A stretch of 48,471 nucleotides of DNA from Draconibacterium orientale (GCA_020726265.1 DYSZ01000007.1:1-48471); one strand, 5' to 3'. Positions 34,688 to 43,024 are shown, counted from the first letter of the stretch. Notes: generated by a model not told the origin, from the letters alone. Numbers and translations are program-made.

Positions 34688-36049
34688 TTAATTTTCCGGG
34701 AATTTTGTTTTGTATTTCTCCAGTTCTTCAGGTGAGTACCCATTTTTTGCGCTTTCAGGAATTTGGGTACGCTGTTTTATTTTGTCTACTTCGCCACCTT
34801 CCTTAAACTTATTTTTACCACTACCGTTTTTGCTGATTGTAAAATGGTCGTATAAATCGCCGGAAACCGTAAACGACTTGTATTCCAGTTGATTTGATTC
34901 AATTGAAATGTGCTGGTAAAGTTGTGTCATCGATGCCATTCGGTCGCTCCAGAAACTTGTGTTTAACCCGTACATTTTTGGTCCCGAAACCGAAACCACA
35001 TAAAGTGGTGAATTTTTGCCTTTTAACATCACATTTTTGGTGTTAAACCCGCGGCAGTAGGTATGGTCGTGACCGGCAAGCACCAAATCGACATTGTATT
35101 TTTCGAGTAGCGGTTGAACCGCATTTCGGTAACGTTCGTTGTTTCTGCCCTGCGAACACGAATAAATGGGGTAGTGGGTAAAAACCACAGTCCAGCGGTT
35201 GGGATTTGAGGCGAGTGTTTTTTCCAGCCAGCTGAGTACGAGGGTGCTGTCTTCAGTGTAATATCCAAGCGAGGGCGAATCGAGTGATACAAACCGCACT
35301 CCCTGGTAATCGAAAAAGTAGTTGCGGTTTTTGTATTTCTCTGCCGGTGTATTTTCAGGCATTTGGTAAATCTGGTTCCAGTGTTTCGAGAAAGTGCGTG
35401 GTTGCCCCTCGTTACTGTCGAATTCGTGGTTACCGGGTGTAACAACACTGGGCATCATCCCGAAAATCCAGCCGCCGGCATAAAATAACTCTCTCCAGTA
35501 TTCCTCATTGCTTTTGCTCACAATATCGCCGGCAAAAAGCATAAAATCAGCCTCCGGAAAATGCGAATACGCCTGTCGCAGGTTGCGTGAACCCAGTGAT
35601 TTGATGTCGTTCTGCACATCGCCATGATAGATAAACGTAAATGGGTTGGCAGTGGCCGACGAAGTTTCGAACTGAAACCATTCGCTCCAGTTTTTGCCAT
35701 CGCCAACGCGGTATGCATATTTTGTTTCGGGCTGAAGGTTTTCAAAGATTACCTTGTGCCCCATCGAAACCTGGCTGCCTTCTTCCCATGGCGAATTTGT
35801 TCCGGTAACTTTCATTACTTTCTCTTCAAATTTGGGCGAAGGATCAAGAACAGCAATTTCGCCAACGCTTTCTGTAATTTCATAGGCAGTTCTCCACGAA
35901 ACGGCACGTGATGTTGCAGGGTTGCCCGAAATAGAAAGCATTACCCTGTCAGGGAATAGGGTGGGTGTAAAATTTGCATATTGCAAATTCTGGGCAAATA
36001 AACCCGAAAACACACTTAATAAAAAAGTAACTAAAAGTAAAAATTTCAT
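34688..36049 (-). CDS. Purple-acid-phosphatase-like metallophosphoesterase
   Basis: 453 residues with a signal peptide (KFLLLVTFLLSVFSGLFAQ). An N-terminal fibronectin-III-like purple acid phosphatase domain (about 30-130; VMLSISGNPATSRAVSWRT) is followed by a calcineurin-like catalytic domain with metal ligands in YHGDVQND (141-148), FAGDIVSKS, TPGNHEFDS, THYPIYS and AGHDHTYC. It hydrolyses phosphomonoesters or diesters in the periplasm or outside the cell. It lies between a beta-helix protein and the phytase in one operon, fitting organic-phosphate scavenging. Confidence 0.92.
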   Translation of the reverse strand: MKFLLLVTFLLSVFSGLFAQNLQYANFTPTLFPDRVMLSISGNPATSRAVSWRTAYEITESVGEIAVLDPSPKFEEKVMKVTGTNSPWEEGSQVSMGHKVIFENLQPETKYAYRVGDGKNWSEWFQFETSSATANPFTFIYHGDVQNDIKSLGSRNLRQAYSHFPEADFMLFAGDIVSKSNEEYWRELFYAGGWIFGMMPSVVTPGNHEFDSNEGQPRTFSKHWNQIYQMPENTPAEKYKNRNYFFDYQGVRFVSLDSPSLGYYTEDSTLVLSWLEKTLASNPNRWTVVFTHYPIYSCSQGRNNERYRNAVQPLLEKYNVDLVLAGHDHTYCRGFNTKNVMLKGKNSPLYVVSVSGPKMYGLNTSFWSDRMASMTQLYQHISIESNQLEYKSFTVSGDLYDHFTISKNGSGKNKFKEGGEVDKIKQRTQIPESAKNGYSPEELEKYKTKFPEN

Positions 36050-36065
36050 AAGATAATTGTTTTAT

Positions 36066-37271
36066 TTATTTGAATTCAACCGCACCTAAATCAGGCTTCT
36101 TTCCATTAAATAAGCTGCCTGAAATTTTCAGAACACGTTTGTCGTTAACGATTAAATATTTTTCTCCGGCATCAATGCATGGGCTTCCGGCTAATGGCAT
36201 AAATGAAGCTACGTTTAATTTAGGTTCAACATCTAAAAGATTAGACGGAAGGATAACATGGCCGCTACATTCGAGCAAATTGTTATTTCCGTTCTGGGAA
36301 AATAAATTATTAACAACAACCGATTTTCCTCCAAAACGCTTGAACCCACCTAATTTATTGTTCAAAACCACGTTATTCATTGCATAAATAGTGTTTCCTC
36401 CTGTGGCTCCCAACTGATTTTCTGAGAGGGTATTGTTGTAGAAATATATCAACTCGTCAAGGGTCGAAGCACCATTGGTGTTTTCTTTTGTATTTGTTCC
36501 TTCCATACAGCCAAGCCCAACTTTGCATCCTTTAATAATGTTGTGGTGAATATAAAATTCCTTCCCTGTAAAAATGTCGTACGAAATAAGCTGGATACCC
36601 GCATTTTTACTTCCGGTAATAATGTTGTTCCGGATATCGTATTTAATATTTTGGTCGGGATAGTCATACAATCGTATCTCAATTCCATCATCGTTGCTGT
36701 TGGAAATTTTATTGTATTCAATAGTAATATCACTGCCTTTGTGCTCACCACCTTTTCTGATATCAAGGTCAATACCATCGTCTTTATCGTTTTCAATCGT
36801 ATTATAACCGGCATAACCGCCACCTGATGCCTCGAAACTGATGGCGTCTTTGTTATCCACAAAGTAATTGTTTGTAATGGTAACAATTGCATTAATATCA
36901 AGCGGATGGTCGCCGTTAATGATTTTGATTCCGCTGATTTCTACTCCATTTACTTTGATACTGAAAAGATTTTTATTCCCAGCATCAATTATCGTTTTCT
37001 CAATTTTTGATTTATCACCGTCCAGTTTCCATTCCGAAGCAATCACAATATTTTTGTCAATCGTGATTTCACTTTCAAAATAAACTCCGGGTGCAATTAC
37101 AATATAATCGTCATTTTTTGCATTTGTTACAGCTTGGGCAATTGATGAAAAGTCAGCCGGGACCCGAATGATTTTACCTTTCCCTTTTTTTTGCGAATAA
37201 CTACTGGCAAAGCAAATTTGATTGTGGGTTATTGAAAATAATAACAACACAAACGTTAAAATAAACTTCAT
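36066..37271 (-). CDS. Secreted parallel beta-helix protein
   Basis: 401 residues with a signal peptide (KFILTFVLLLFSITHNQICFA). It has right-handed beta-helix repeats of the NosD/pectate-lyase type: FSSIAQAVTNAKNDDYIVIAPGV at the start, then runs of ISGIKIINGDHP, ITNNYFVDNKDAISFEASGG, IEYNKISNSNDDGIEI and IRNNIITGSKNAGIQLIS. It ends PDLGAVEFK, typical of choice-of-anchor/beta-helix exoproteins. No catalytic residues are evident. It is first in the operon with the phosphatase and phytase, and may bind or present a polymeric substrate. Confidence 0.85.
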   Translation of the reverse strand: MKFILTFVLLLFSITHNQICFASSYSQKKGKGKIIRVPADFSSIAQAVTNAKNDDYIVIAPGVYFESEITIDKNIVIASEWKLDGDKSKIEKTIIDAGNKNLFSIKVNGVEISGIKIINGDHPLDINAIVTITNNYFVDNKDAISFEASGGGYAGYNTIENDKDDGIDLDIRKGGEHKGSDITIEYNKISNSNDDGIEIRLYDYPDQNIKYDIRNNIITGSKNAGIQLISYDIFTGKEFYIHHNIIKGCKVGLGCMEGTNTKENTNGASTLDELIYFYNNTLSENQLGATGGNTIYAMNNVVLNNKLGGFKRFGGKSVVVNNLFSQNGNNNLLECSGHVILPSNLLDVEPKLNVASFMPLAGSPCIDAGEKYLIVNDKRVLKISGSLFNGKKPDLGAVEFK

Positions 37272-37308
37272 ATAATTTTGATTTTAATGACAGGATGATA
37301 TTAAGGAT

Positions 37309-37361
37309 AAAATGAAAATCAACCATTTCTTCTTAATGAAGAGACAGTTGATTTTCATTTT
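37309..37361 (-). terminator. Hairpin terminator between TonB receptor and phosphatase operon
   Basis: Perfect 15-bp inverted repeat AAAATGAAAATCAAC (37309-37323) and GTTGATTTTCATTTT (37347-37361), 18 bp beyond the receptor stop. The T-run is part of the stem. Partial read-through would link the receptor with the downstream operon, which shows no phased box of its own. Confidence 0.65.
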
Positions 37362-37379
37362 CAAGATATTTAATTCGAT

Positions 37380-40300
37380 TTAAAAGATGTTGAATTTCAA
37401 ACCTGCCTGAATCCTGGTTCCATTCTCAAGAGAAGAATAAGTATATTCTGGTTTCCACTGATACGTGCGTTGTACTTCGTTCAACAAGTTGTTCGCCGAT
37501 GCGAAAAGTACAAGTTTCTTAGTAATAAAGATGTCGATGTTGGCATCGAGATACGAAACCTTGTCGTAATAAACATCATACTGTTCGGTTTGTCCGTTGC
37601 TGGTTAAAAAGTCTGAAGTGTAGTTGTATGACAAACGGGCGCTAAAACGTTTATTGTCGTATGCCAGTGATGCATTGAGAATGTCTTCGGCCGTGCCTGA
37701 AAGTTCGTATTCACTATCTTTATTGTCGACCCAGTTGTGTGTATAGTTTGCATAAACACTGAAATTACGCAAAAATCCCGGAAGGAAATCGAGTTTCTTC
37801 TGGAATGCTAGTTCCACTCCAAAAAGGTTGGCATCTCCTCCGTTACCTGGCATAAAACTCTCGAAATCTTTTCCTTTTGCTTTGTTATACCGTTTAATGT
37901 AATCGGCTTTTTGAGCAGCAGTGTTATCTGTGCGGGCATTAATTTCTTCGGGTGTTGGTAAATACTGCGAAACTTCCTCCCACGGTAACTCATCAATTAG
38001 CTTAACTTCAAAATCGCTGATATTTTTCATAAAAATACCGGCAGAAAGTAAGCCTGTTGAACCGAGGTAATATTCACCTAAAAGGTCGAAATTGTTTGAT
38101 AACGTTGGTTTTATTTCGGGGTTTCCAAAAAAGATTTCCATGTCTTTGATATCGCATTTTATGTAAGGCACAATATCGCGGTAATTTGGACGGCTGATAG
38201 TTTTAGTGTAAGCCAAACGAAATACACTATTTGAAGTAGGCATGTATTTCAGGTGAACACCCGGAAGCAGCGAAACATAATCCTGATTGGCGCTCACTTC
38301 ATCGAAAGTTTCAGCACGTTCAAAATATTCGTAACCATGATAATTTACTTTGGTTTGCTCAAGCCTCAAGCCGGCCAGCAAGCTCAATTTATCGCCAAAT
38401 TTCTGTGTTGACATTACATATCCGCTGTAAATATCCTCCGAAGCGGTATAGCTATCGGCAATTTCAGTATTATAAAGGGTCACAATCTTCCATTTATCGG
38501 TTGGCCCATCGAAACTGGTGTTTTGTTGCCCAACCCAATCGGCTGTTACGGATTGGCCAACCGTGTAATGTGAGTTATTAAAAGCAGAACTTACATCTTC
38601 CATATTTTCAGCGAATTCGCCCCACATCCACTTCCAGTTATAAACTCCGGGAGATTCAGGATCGTTGTCGAGAGGTTTCCATTTTACCCGGCCAAGCGTT
38701 TTACGGCTTTTATCCATGGTGCGGGCTTTGGCGCCAAATTTCAGTTTATTTTCATATTTACCCTGAATTACTGGAAGTTCAAAATCGGCCTGGTACAGGA
38801 ACTGAACAACATCCGAAAATCTTTCGCGGCCTTTAAAACCATCCAGTTCCCAGGTGTCAACCCTGTTTTTGTCGATGTCGGCTGATGTCCTGCCTGCAAT
38901 TTGCTGTGAAACATTATCAATTCCAAAGCCTTTGTCGAGCCCAAGGTAACGTGGATCGGTAAAATCCATCACCACTGTTTTCTCATTGTAACTTTGCAAT
39001 TCGAAATCGCGTGAATCAGGTTCGTCTTCAGTTGTTTTGATGTATGCAAATTTCCAGTTTGCTTTTAAAATACCCAGGATGTGTTCGCCTTCCATAGCGC
39101 CATTATAAATTCTTTTGTGAACCAAATCGCCACCTTTTTCGTTGGCACCGGCATATACATGGCGCTCCAATTCAGGATGAAATGTGGGATTCATTGGATC
39201 ATAATTAACATACATGGTTCCTGAATTGTCGTCAATACCATCGTTATTTTCATCAAGAACCATGTAAGGTCTTCCGGTTAAGTCGTTAACGCCGTCGCCG
39301 TTGGCATCAATTTTCGAATCGATTTCATCTTCAAAGGCTTCAGCATCATCAAAAACCTGTTCAAAACTTTTAATGTCGTTGAATTCATCAGCCATTAACC
39401 AGTTTCCTTTGTAGTCTCCGCCAATATCGTCGATACGCAGGGTGTAGGTTTCACGCCAGTCTTTGTAATCATTAAAGATTCCTGTAAAGGCTATTGAATG
39501 TTTTTCATTGAATTTCCAATCGAGCCCAAGTGTGTAGCTCTGTCGCAGGCGTTCCATCAGGGTTTGTTCAATATTCAGATATTTTGGGACGAAATATTCG
39601 GTATCTCCCACCATCGTTGGTTCCCAAGAGGAGTTGTGTTTATTTGAGCCCAGTTTCTGGTCGTATATTGAAGCAGAACCTATTACGCCAAATTTATCGT
39701 TGAAATAACGATCTCCAAAAATTATATTTCCATTAACTTGAGGGTCGTTGGTTAAAAAGTTATACCCGCCAGCGGCAGAAACTGACAGACGTTTTGAGTA
39801 GGGTGCTTTTCGTGTGACAAGATTTACCGCACCGCCAATGGCATCTCCATCCATATCGGGAGTAATTGCCTTACTAACTTCAATCGCCTGAACCATGTCT
39901 GCCGGGATTGCATCGACACCAACTGCACGGTTATCGCCAGTTCCGGGCATGGCTGTGCCGTTTATTGAAATTGTGCTTTTTGAAGGATCCGTACCGCGAA
40001 TACTAATTAATTTAGCTTCGCCCTGGTCGTACTGAACATGAATACCGGGAACGCGTTTTAACGCATCGCCAATATTCGGGTCGGGGAAACTACCCACCTG
40101 ATCCGACGAAATTACATTCATAATACTCGGTGCATTTAACTGCTGGTTTAGGGCTTTTAAAACTCCGCCAGCGCTACCTCTCACCACAACTTCTCCAATA
40201 ATTTCATTATCAGTTAACTGAAAATCAAGCGTTTGTGACTTATCATCTTTAATGGTAATCTTTTTCTCAATGGGTTTAAACCCAACATACGAAACTACCA

Positions 40301-40535
40301 CAACATAATCACCGGGATTTAATCCAAGCAGACGGTAAACACCGTTATTATCGGTTACAGTTCCTTTGTTCAGCGATTTTATAATTACTGCTGCACCCGG
40401 AAGAGGCAGATTCTCCGAATCAACAATATGACCGGAAATTGAACCTTTCCCTGCATCACCTACATTATCGTCGGCTACTACAAATTGATTAATTACAGTC
40501 AGGAGGAAGAAGAAAAGTAAAATGAATTTTCTCAT
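37380..40535 (-). CDS. TonB-dependent receptor with calcium-loop insert
   Basis: 1051 residues. Signal peptide (1-21), carboxypeptidase-regulatory-like domain (about 30-108), plug (about 130-245, with NIGDALKRVPGIHVQYDQG and SIRGTDPSKSTISING) and a barrel ending in QAGLKFNIF. A likely extracellular loop at about 395-445 carries two EF-hand-like acidic motifs, DANGDGVND (410-418) and DENNDGIDD (428-436). There is no SusD partner. A strong PHO-like box and a -7 element precede it, and a phosphatase and a calcium-dependent phytase follow, so I infer import of an organic phosphate or its calcium complex. Confidence 0.93.
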   Translation of the reverse strand: MRKFILLFFFLLTVINQFVVADDNVGDAGKGSISGHIVDSENLPLPGAAVIIKSLNKGTVTDNNGVYRLLGLNPGDYVVVVSYVGFKPIEKKITIKDDKSQTLDFQLTDNEIIGEVVVRGSAGGVLKALNQQLNAPSIMNVISSDQVGSFPDPNIGDALKRVPGIHVQYDQGEAKLISIRGTDPSKSTISINGTAMPGTGDNRAVGVDAIPADMVQAIEVSKAITPDMDGDAIGGAVNLVTRKAPYSKRLSVSAAGGYNFLTNDPQVNGNIIFGDRYFNDKFGVIGSASIYDQKLGSNKHNSSWEPTMVGDTEYFVPKYLNIEQTLMERLRQSYTLGLDWKFNEKHSIAFTGIFNDYKDWRETYTLRIDDIGGDYKGNWLMADEFNDIKSFEQVFDDAEAFEDEIDSKIDANGDGVNDLTGRPYMVLDENNDGIDDNSGTMYVNYDPMNPTFHPELERHVYAGANEKGGDLVHKRIYNGAMEGEHILGILKANWKFAYIKTTEDEPDSRDFELQSYNEKTVVMDFTDPRYLGLDKGFGIDNVSQQIAGRTSADIDKNRVDTWELDGFKGRERFSDVVQFLYQADFELPVIQGKYENKLKFGAKARTMDKSRKTLGRVKWKPLDNDPESPGVYNWKWMWGEFAENMEDVSSAFNNSHYTVGQSVTADWVGQQNTSFDGPTDKWKIVTLYNTEIADSYTASEDIYSGYVMSTQKFGDKLSLLAGLRLEQTKVNYHGYEYFERAETFDEVSANQDYVSLLPGVHLKYMPTSNSVFRLAYTKTISRPNYRDIVPYIKCDIKDMEIFFGNPEIKPTLSNNFDLLGEYYLGSTGLLSAGIFMKNISDFEVKLIDELPWEEVSQYLPTPEEINARTDNTAAQKADYIKRYNKAKGKDFESFMPGNGGDANLFGVELAFQKKLDFLPGFLRNFSVYANYTHNWVDNKDSEYELSGTAEDILNASLAYDNKRFSARLSYNYTSDFLTSNGQTEQYDVYYDKVSYLDANIDIFITKKLVLFASANNLLNEVQRTYQWKPEYTYSSLENGTRIQAGLKFNIF

Positions 40536-40557
40536 AAGACTAATTTTTTATTTGGGG

Positions 40558-40565
40558 CAAACGTA
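40558..40565 (-). promoter_or_regulatory. -7 promoter element TACGTTTG of the TonB receptor
   Basis: Exact TAnnTTTG in gene orientation. It lies 10 bp downstream of the phased box at 40576-40592, the same box-to-promoter distance as in enterobacterial Pho promoters. Confidence 0.6.
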
Positions 40566-40575
40566 TAGATGTGTC

Positions 40576-40592
40576 ATTACAGTTCGATTACA
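40576..40592 (-). promoter_or_regulatory. PHO-box-like direct repeat (strong)
   Basis: Plus-strand ATTACA at 40576 and again at 40587, 11 bp apart. In gene orientation this reads TGTAATC-GAAC-TGTAATG, just ahead of the -7 element. Confidence 0.7.
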
Positions 40593-40738
40593 AAATCTTT
40601 AGTGATATATTAAAAGAATACTTTATAAGCACCTGAAAGTGTGTTGTTTATAAACATTCTTAATTGAATGAAAGAATAAATAATGCTTGGGTGCTTTCTT
40701 TTAATTCAATTACATTTTAGTTGGCAGCTACCATTTGT

Positions 40739-41119
40739 TTATGCAAATACTATCTCTTTCCTGCTTCCGGCCATCCTGTTTATATGTACCTGAGCTTCAG
40801 CGTAACTATCGATATTGCGCAGCGATTTGGTAATTTTTATGCGGGTTTCGGGCCTGTCAACCATTTCCCTGAAATCGCCGAGGCAAATTTCGATACTGCT
40901 GTACCTGTAAATCTGGCCGGTTTCAAAATCATAGCTAAAATCTTCAAGTTCAGCAAAAACAAATTCAAGCCCTGTATTATGAAAGTTGATTTCGTAAAAA
41001 CGGGCATAAACAAGCGATATACTTCCATCGGGCATTCCGTAAAAATAAACGGGGAGTGCTGTGTGAAAATAGGTCATGTTCGACTTATAAATTAAAACGG
41101 GTTTTGTGTTCATATTCAT
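40739..41119 (-). CDS. Small protein of unknown function (paralogue of 32390-32800)
   Basis: 126 residues, no signal peptide. It shares LIYKSN-x-T-x-F, LPVYFYGMPDG, a following YARF segment (YTRF in the paralogue), YDFETG and a C-terminal EAQVHINRMA pattern with the protein at 32390. It is third in an operon behind the metallophosphoesterase and the glycosyltransferase, only 11 bp after the latter. Two ATG codons (41119, 41113) are possible starts. Its position suggests a cytosolic role tied to membrane remodelling or phosphate status. No known family recognised. Confidence 0.75.
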   Translation of the reverse strand: MNMNTKPVLIYKSNMTYFHTALPVYFYGMPDGSISLVYARFYEINFHNTGLEFVFAELEDFSYDFETGQIYRYSSIEICLGDFREMVDRPETRIKITKSLRNIDSYAEAQVHINRMAGSRKEIVFA

Positions 41120-41130
41120 TCAATTAAAGG

Positions 41131-42117
41131 TTAAATGGTGTTACGCATAATTATTTTTTCGATGATTTCGTTGGTTCTGTCGGGGAAATCAATTTTTAGC
41201 GGCTGTATGTTTTCGAGCCAGAGCCTGATTTTAGCTACATCTTCAGAGAGGTCGTTTAAAACCTGAACTCCCATTTCGCGCAGAAAAGCTGCATTGCATT
41301 GCTGTTCGTACTGGTTTTTCATCGGAATCACACAGAGTTTTTTCCCCATGTGAAGGGCTTCAGCCGGGGTTTCGAAACCGGCATTGCAAAGAATCCCGCT
41401 GCAACTGATAAACGACTCTTGAAATTTTTCGATTGAAACGGGTTGAAAATGAATGTTTTGTTTGCTGTATGATTTTTTGCTGTGTTTCGAAAAGACTTCC
41501 CACTGTACCTGTGGAAATGCGCCTAAAACCCTTTCAATCTCTTCGTTACTGTACGATGGCAAATAAACCGAGTAGTGGTTGTTTGTGGAGTGGTTCGCGT
41601 TTCGGATTGCAGTTCGGATTACCGGGCTGAAGTTAAAACTGTCGAGCTGATTAAAATGAAACCCATATTTTAGCGAAACCGGCGCATAATTGCGGAGAAT
41701 AAATTTACCGAGTGCATCATGTTTTTCAGGTTTTGGAGTGGCGTTGTGCAAAACCGCATTCTGATGGCTGAGCCCGATGCACTTTTTGCCTTTAATTTTA
41801 CAGGCCCAGGCCGAAACAGGTTCAAAATCGCTGATAACCAGGTCGTATTTTTGCACCGGCAATTTTATCAAATCAACAAGAAACCTGGGTAACCTTGACC
41901 TTGAAATTGTTTTTTTTAAATCAACACCGCCGGTTGTACCAAAAATAAAACTCACGCCATAAAACCTGTATTTTACTTCGAACGGGAGTTGGATATCACC
42001 CTGAATTCCACTGACGAGCACGTCAGTTTCTGCCATTTTCTGCAGAACAGGAACAATTTCTGTTGCCCTCGCCAAGTGCCCGTTGCCGGTTCCCTGAATT
42101 GCGTATAATACTTTCAT
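41131..42117 (-). CDS. GT28/MurG-like glycosyltransferase
   Basis: 328 residues. GT-B fold with the N-terminal acceptor-side motif GTGNGHLARA (9-18) and the C-terminal donor-binding segment LCNAGFETPAEALHMGKKLCVIPM with YEQQCNA. This pattern is shared by MurG, plant MGDG synthases and other UDP-sugar lipid glycosyltransferases. It begins 3 bp after the stop of the metallophosphoesterase gene, so the two are made together. With a PHO-like box ahead of the operon, the best inference is glycosylation of diacylglycerol to make a phosphorus-free glycolipid. The sugar and acceptor are not shown by the sequence. Confidence 0.82.
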   Translation of the reverse strand: MKVLYAIQGTGNGHLARATEIVPVLQKMAETDVLVSGIQGDIQLPFEVKYRFYGVSFIFGTTGGVDLKKTISRSRLPRFLVDLIKLPVQKYDLVISDFEPVSAWACKIKGKKCIGLSHQNAVLHNATPKPEKHDALGKFILRNYAPVSLKYGFHFNQLDSFNFSPVIRTAIRNANHSTNNHYSVYLPSYSNEEIERVLGAFPQVQWEVFSKHSKKSYSKQNIHFQPVSIEKFQESFISCSGILCNAGFETPAEALHMGKKLCVIPMKNQYEQQCNAAFLREMGVQVLNDLSEDVAKIRLWLENIQPLKIDFPDRTNEIIEKIIMRNTI

Positions 42118-42120
42118 TTT

Positions 42121-42957
42121 TTACAATATGTTGGTAAAAACAAGTTCTTTAATCAACGATTGGTACAACTGTCGCCCTTCGGGAATATCAGGTTCGTCAT
42201 TGGGAAATTCGTCGTCGTTTTCGGTGTGGTAAAAAAGTTTCCATTCTTTTGAATCGTATTCGACTGCGGTAAAATTTTCAACCCAGTCGCCGCAATTCAG
42301 GTATTTAATGGGTTTGCCATTTATAATCAGCTCTTTTTCTTTTGGGATGTGGGTGTGCCCGCAAATCACTGATTGATAGCCCTGCGTTTCGGCTACCTCG
42401 CCAATTTTCTTCTCAAAAATCGAAGGTTCGGGTTTTTCGCGGAGCCAACGCTTTTTAATACTCCGGTAAAAGATGATTTCGTTTTTGCCAAAAAGCCGTA
42501 AAACCGGCTGAAGTGCGTTGTTCAACCACGAAAGCAATCCGTACGAAGCCGCCCCGATTTTAGCCAGCCATTTTGTTTCGTGGATCACAAGGTCGAAAAT
42601 ATCGCCATGAAAGATCCAGGTTTTCTGTCCGTCGAGGTCTAAAACCAGTTGGTTAACAATGCGCAGGTTTCCGATTTGTATTTTTTCAAACTTCCGTAAA
42701 AACTCGTCGTGATTACCGGTAATGTAATAAACCTGGATCCCTTTTTCCATCATTTTTATCAGTTGCCTGATTACTTTCAGGTGGGCTTTTGGGAAAAAAT
42801 TTCGTGAAAAACGCCACGAGTCGATGATGTCGCCGTTTAAGACAAGGATTTTAGGTTGTATCGATTTCAGGTATTTTAAAACCTTTTTGGGGTGACAGGC
42901 ATGTGTGGCAAGATGAATATCGGATATTACAGCCACTTCCGGTTCTCTTATCTTCAT
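42121..42957 (-). CDS. PlcP/LpxH-like metallophosphoesterase
   Basis: 278 residues from the ATG at 42957 (an upstream TTG at 42981 would add eight). Calcineurin-like fold with ligands in ISDIHL (11-16), NGDIID (41-46), GNHDE (81-85), FHGDIFD and CGHTHIPKE. It also has the stretch YLNCGDWVENFTAVEYD, typical of the group annotated UDP-2,3-diacylglucosamine hydrolase-like, to which the phospholipase PlcP of alphaproteobacteria belongs. PlcP degrades phospholipids to diacylglycerol when phosphate is scarce. The next gene is a glycosyltransferase, mirroring the plcP-agt pair. A true LpxH role in lipid A synthesis cannot be excluded, but the PHO-like box upstream argues against it. Confidence 0.82.
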   Translation of the reverse strand: MKIREPEVAVISDIHLATHACHPKKVLKYLKSIQPKILVLNGDIIDSWRFSRNFFPKAHLKVIRQLIKMMEKGIQVYYITGNHDEFLRKFEKIQIGNLRIVNQLVLDLDGQKTWIFHGDIFDLVIHETKWLAKIGAASYGLLSWLNNALQPVLRLFGKNEIIFYRSIKKRWLREKPEPSIFEKKIGEVAETQGYQSVICGHTHIPKEKELIINGKPIKYLNCGDWVENFTAVEYDSKEWKLFYHTENDDEFPNDEPDIPEGRQLYQSLIKELVFTNIL

Positions 42958-43007
42958 AGTTAATTCACTATTGCGCTGCAAATTAGGCTGATTGTTATTA
43001 ATCTACA

Positions 43008-43024
43008 GTTACAGTTCAGTTACG
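43008..43024 (-). promoter_or_regulatory. PHO-box-like direct repeat before the PlcP-like operon
   Basis: Plus-strand GTTACA (43008) and GTTACG (43019), exactly 11 bp apart. In gene orientation this is CGTAACTGAAC then TGTAACTGTAG. A TAATTTG, one base short of a -7 element, lies 22 bp further toward the gene. Confidence 0.65.

Noticed and set aside
42121-42957. Plain LpxH of lipid A synthesis
   Set aside because: Not excluded, but the operon with a lipid-type glycosyltransferase, the PHO-like box and the NCGDWVEN signature make a PlcP-like role more likely.
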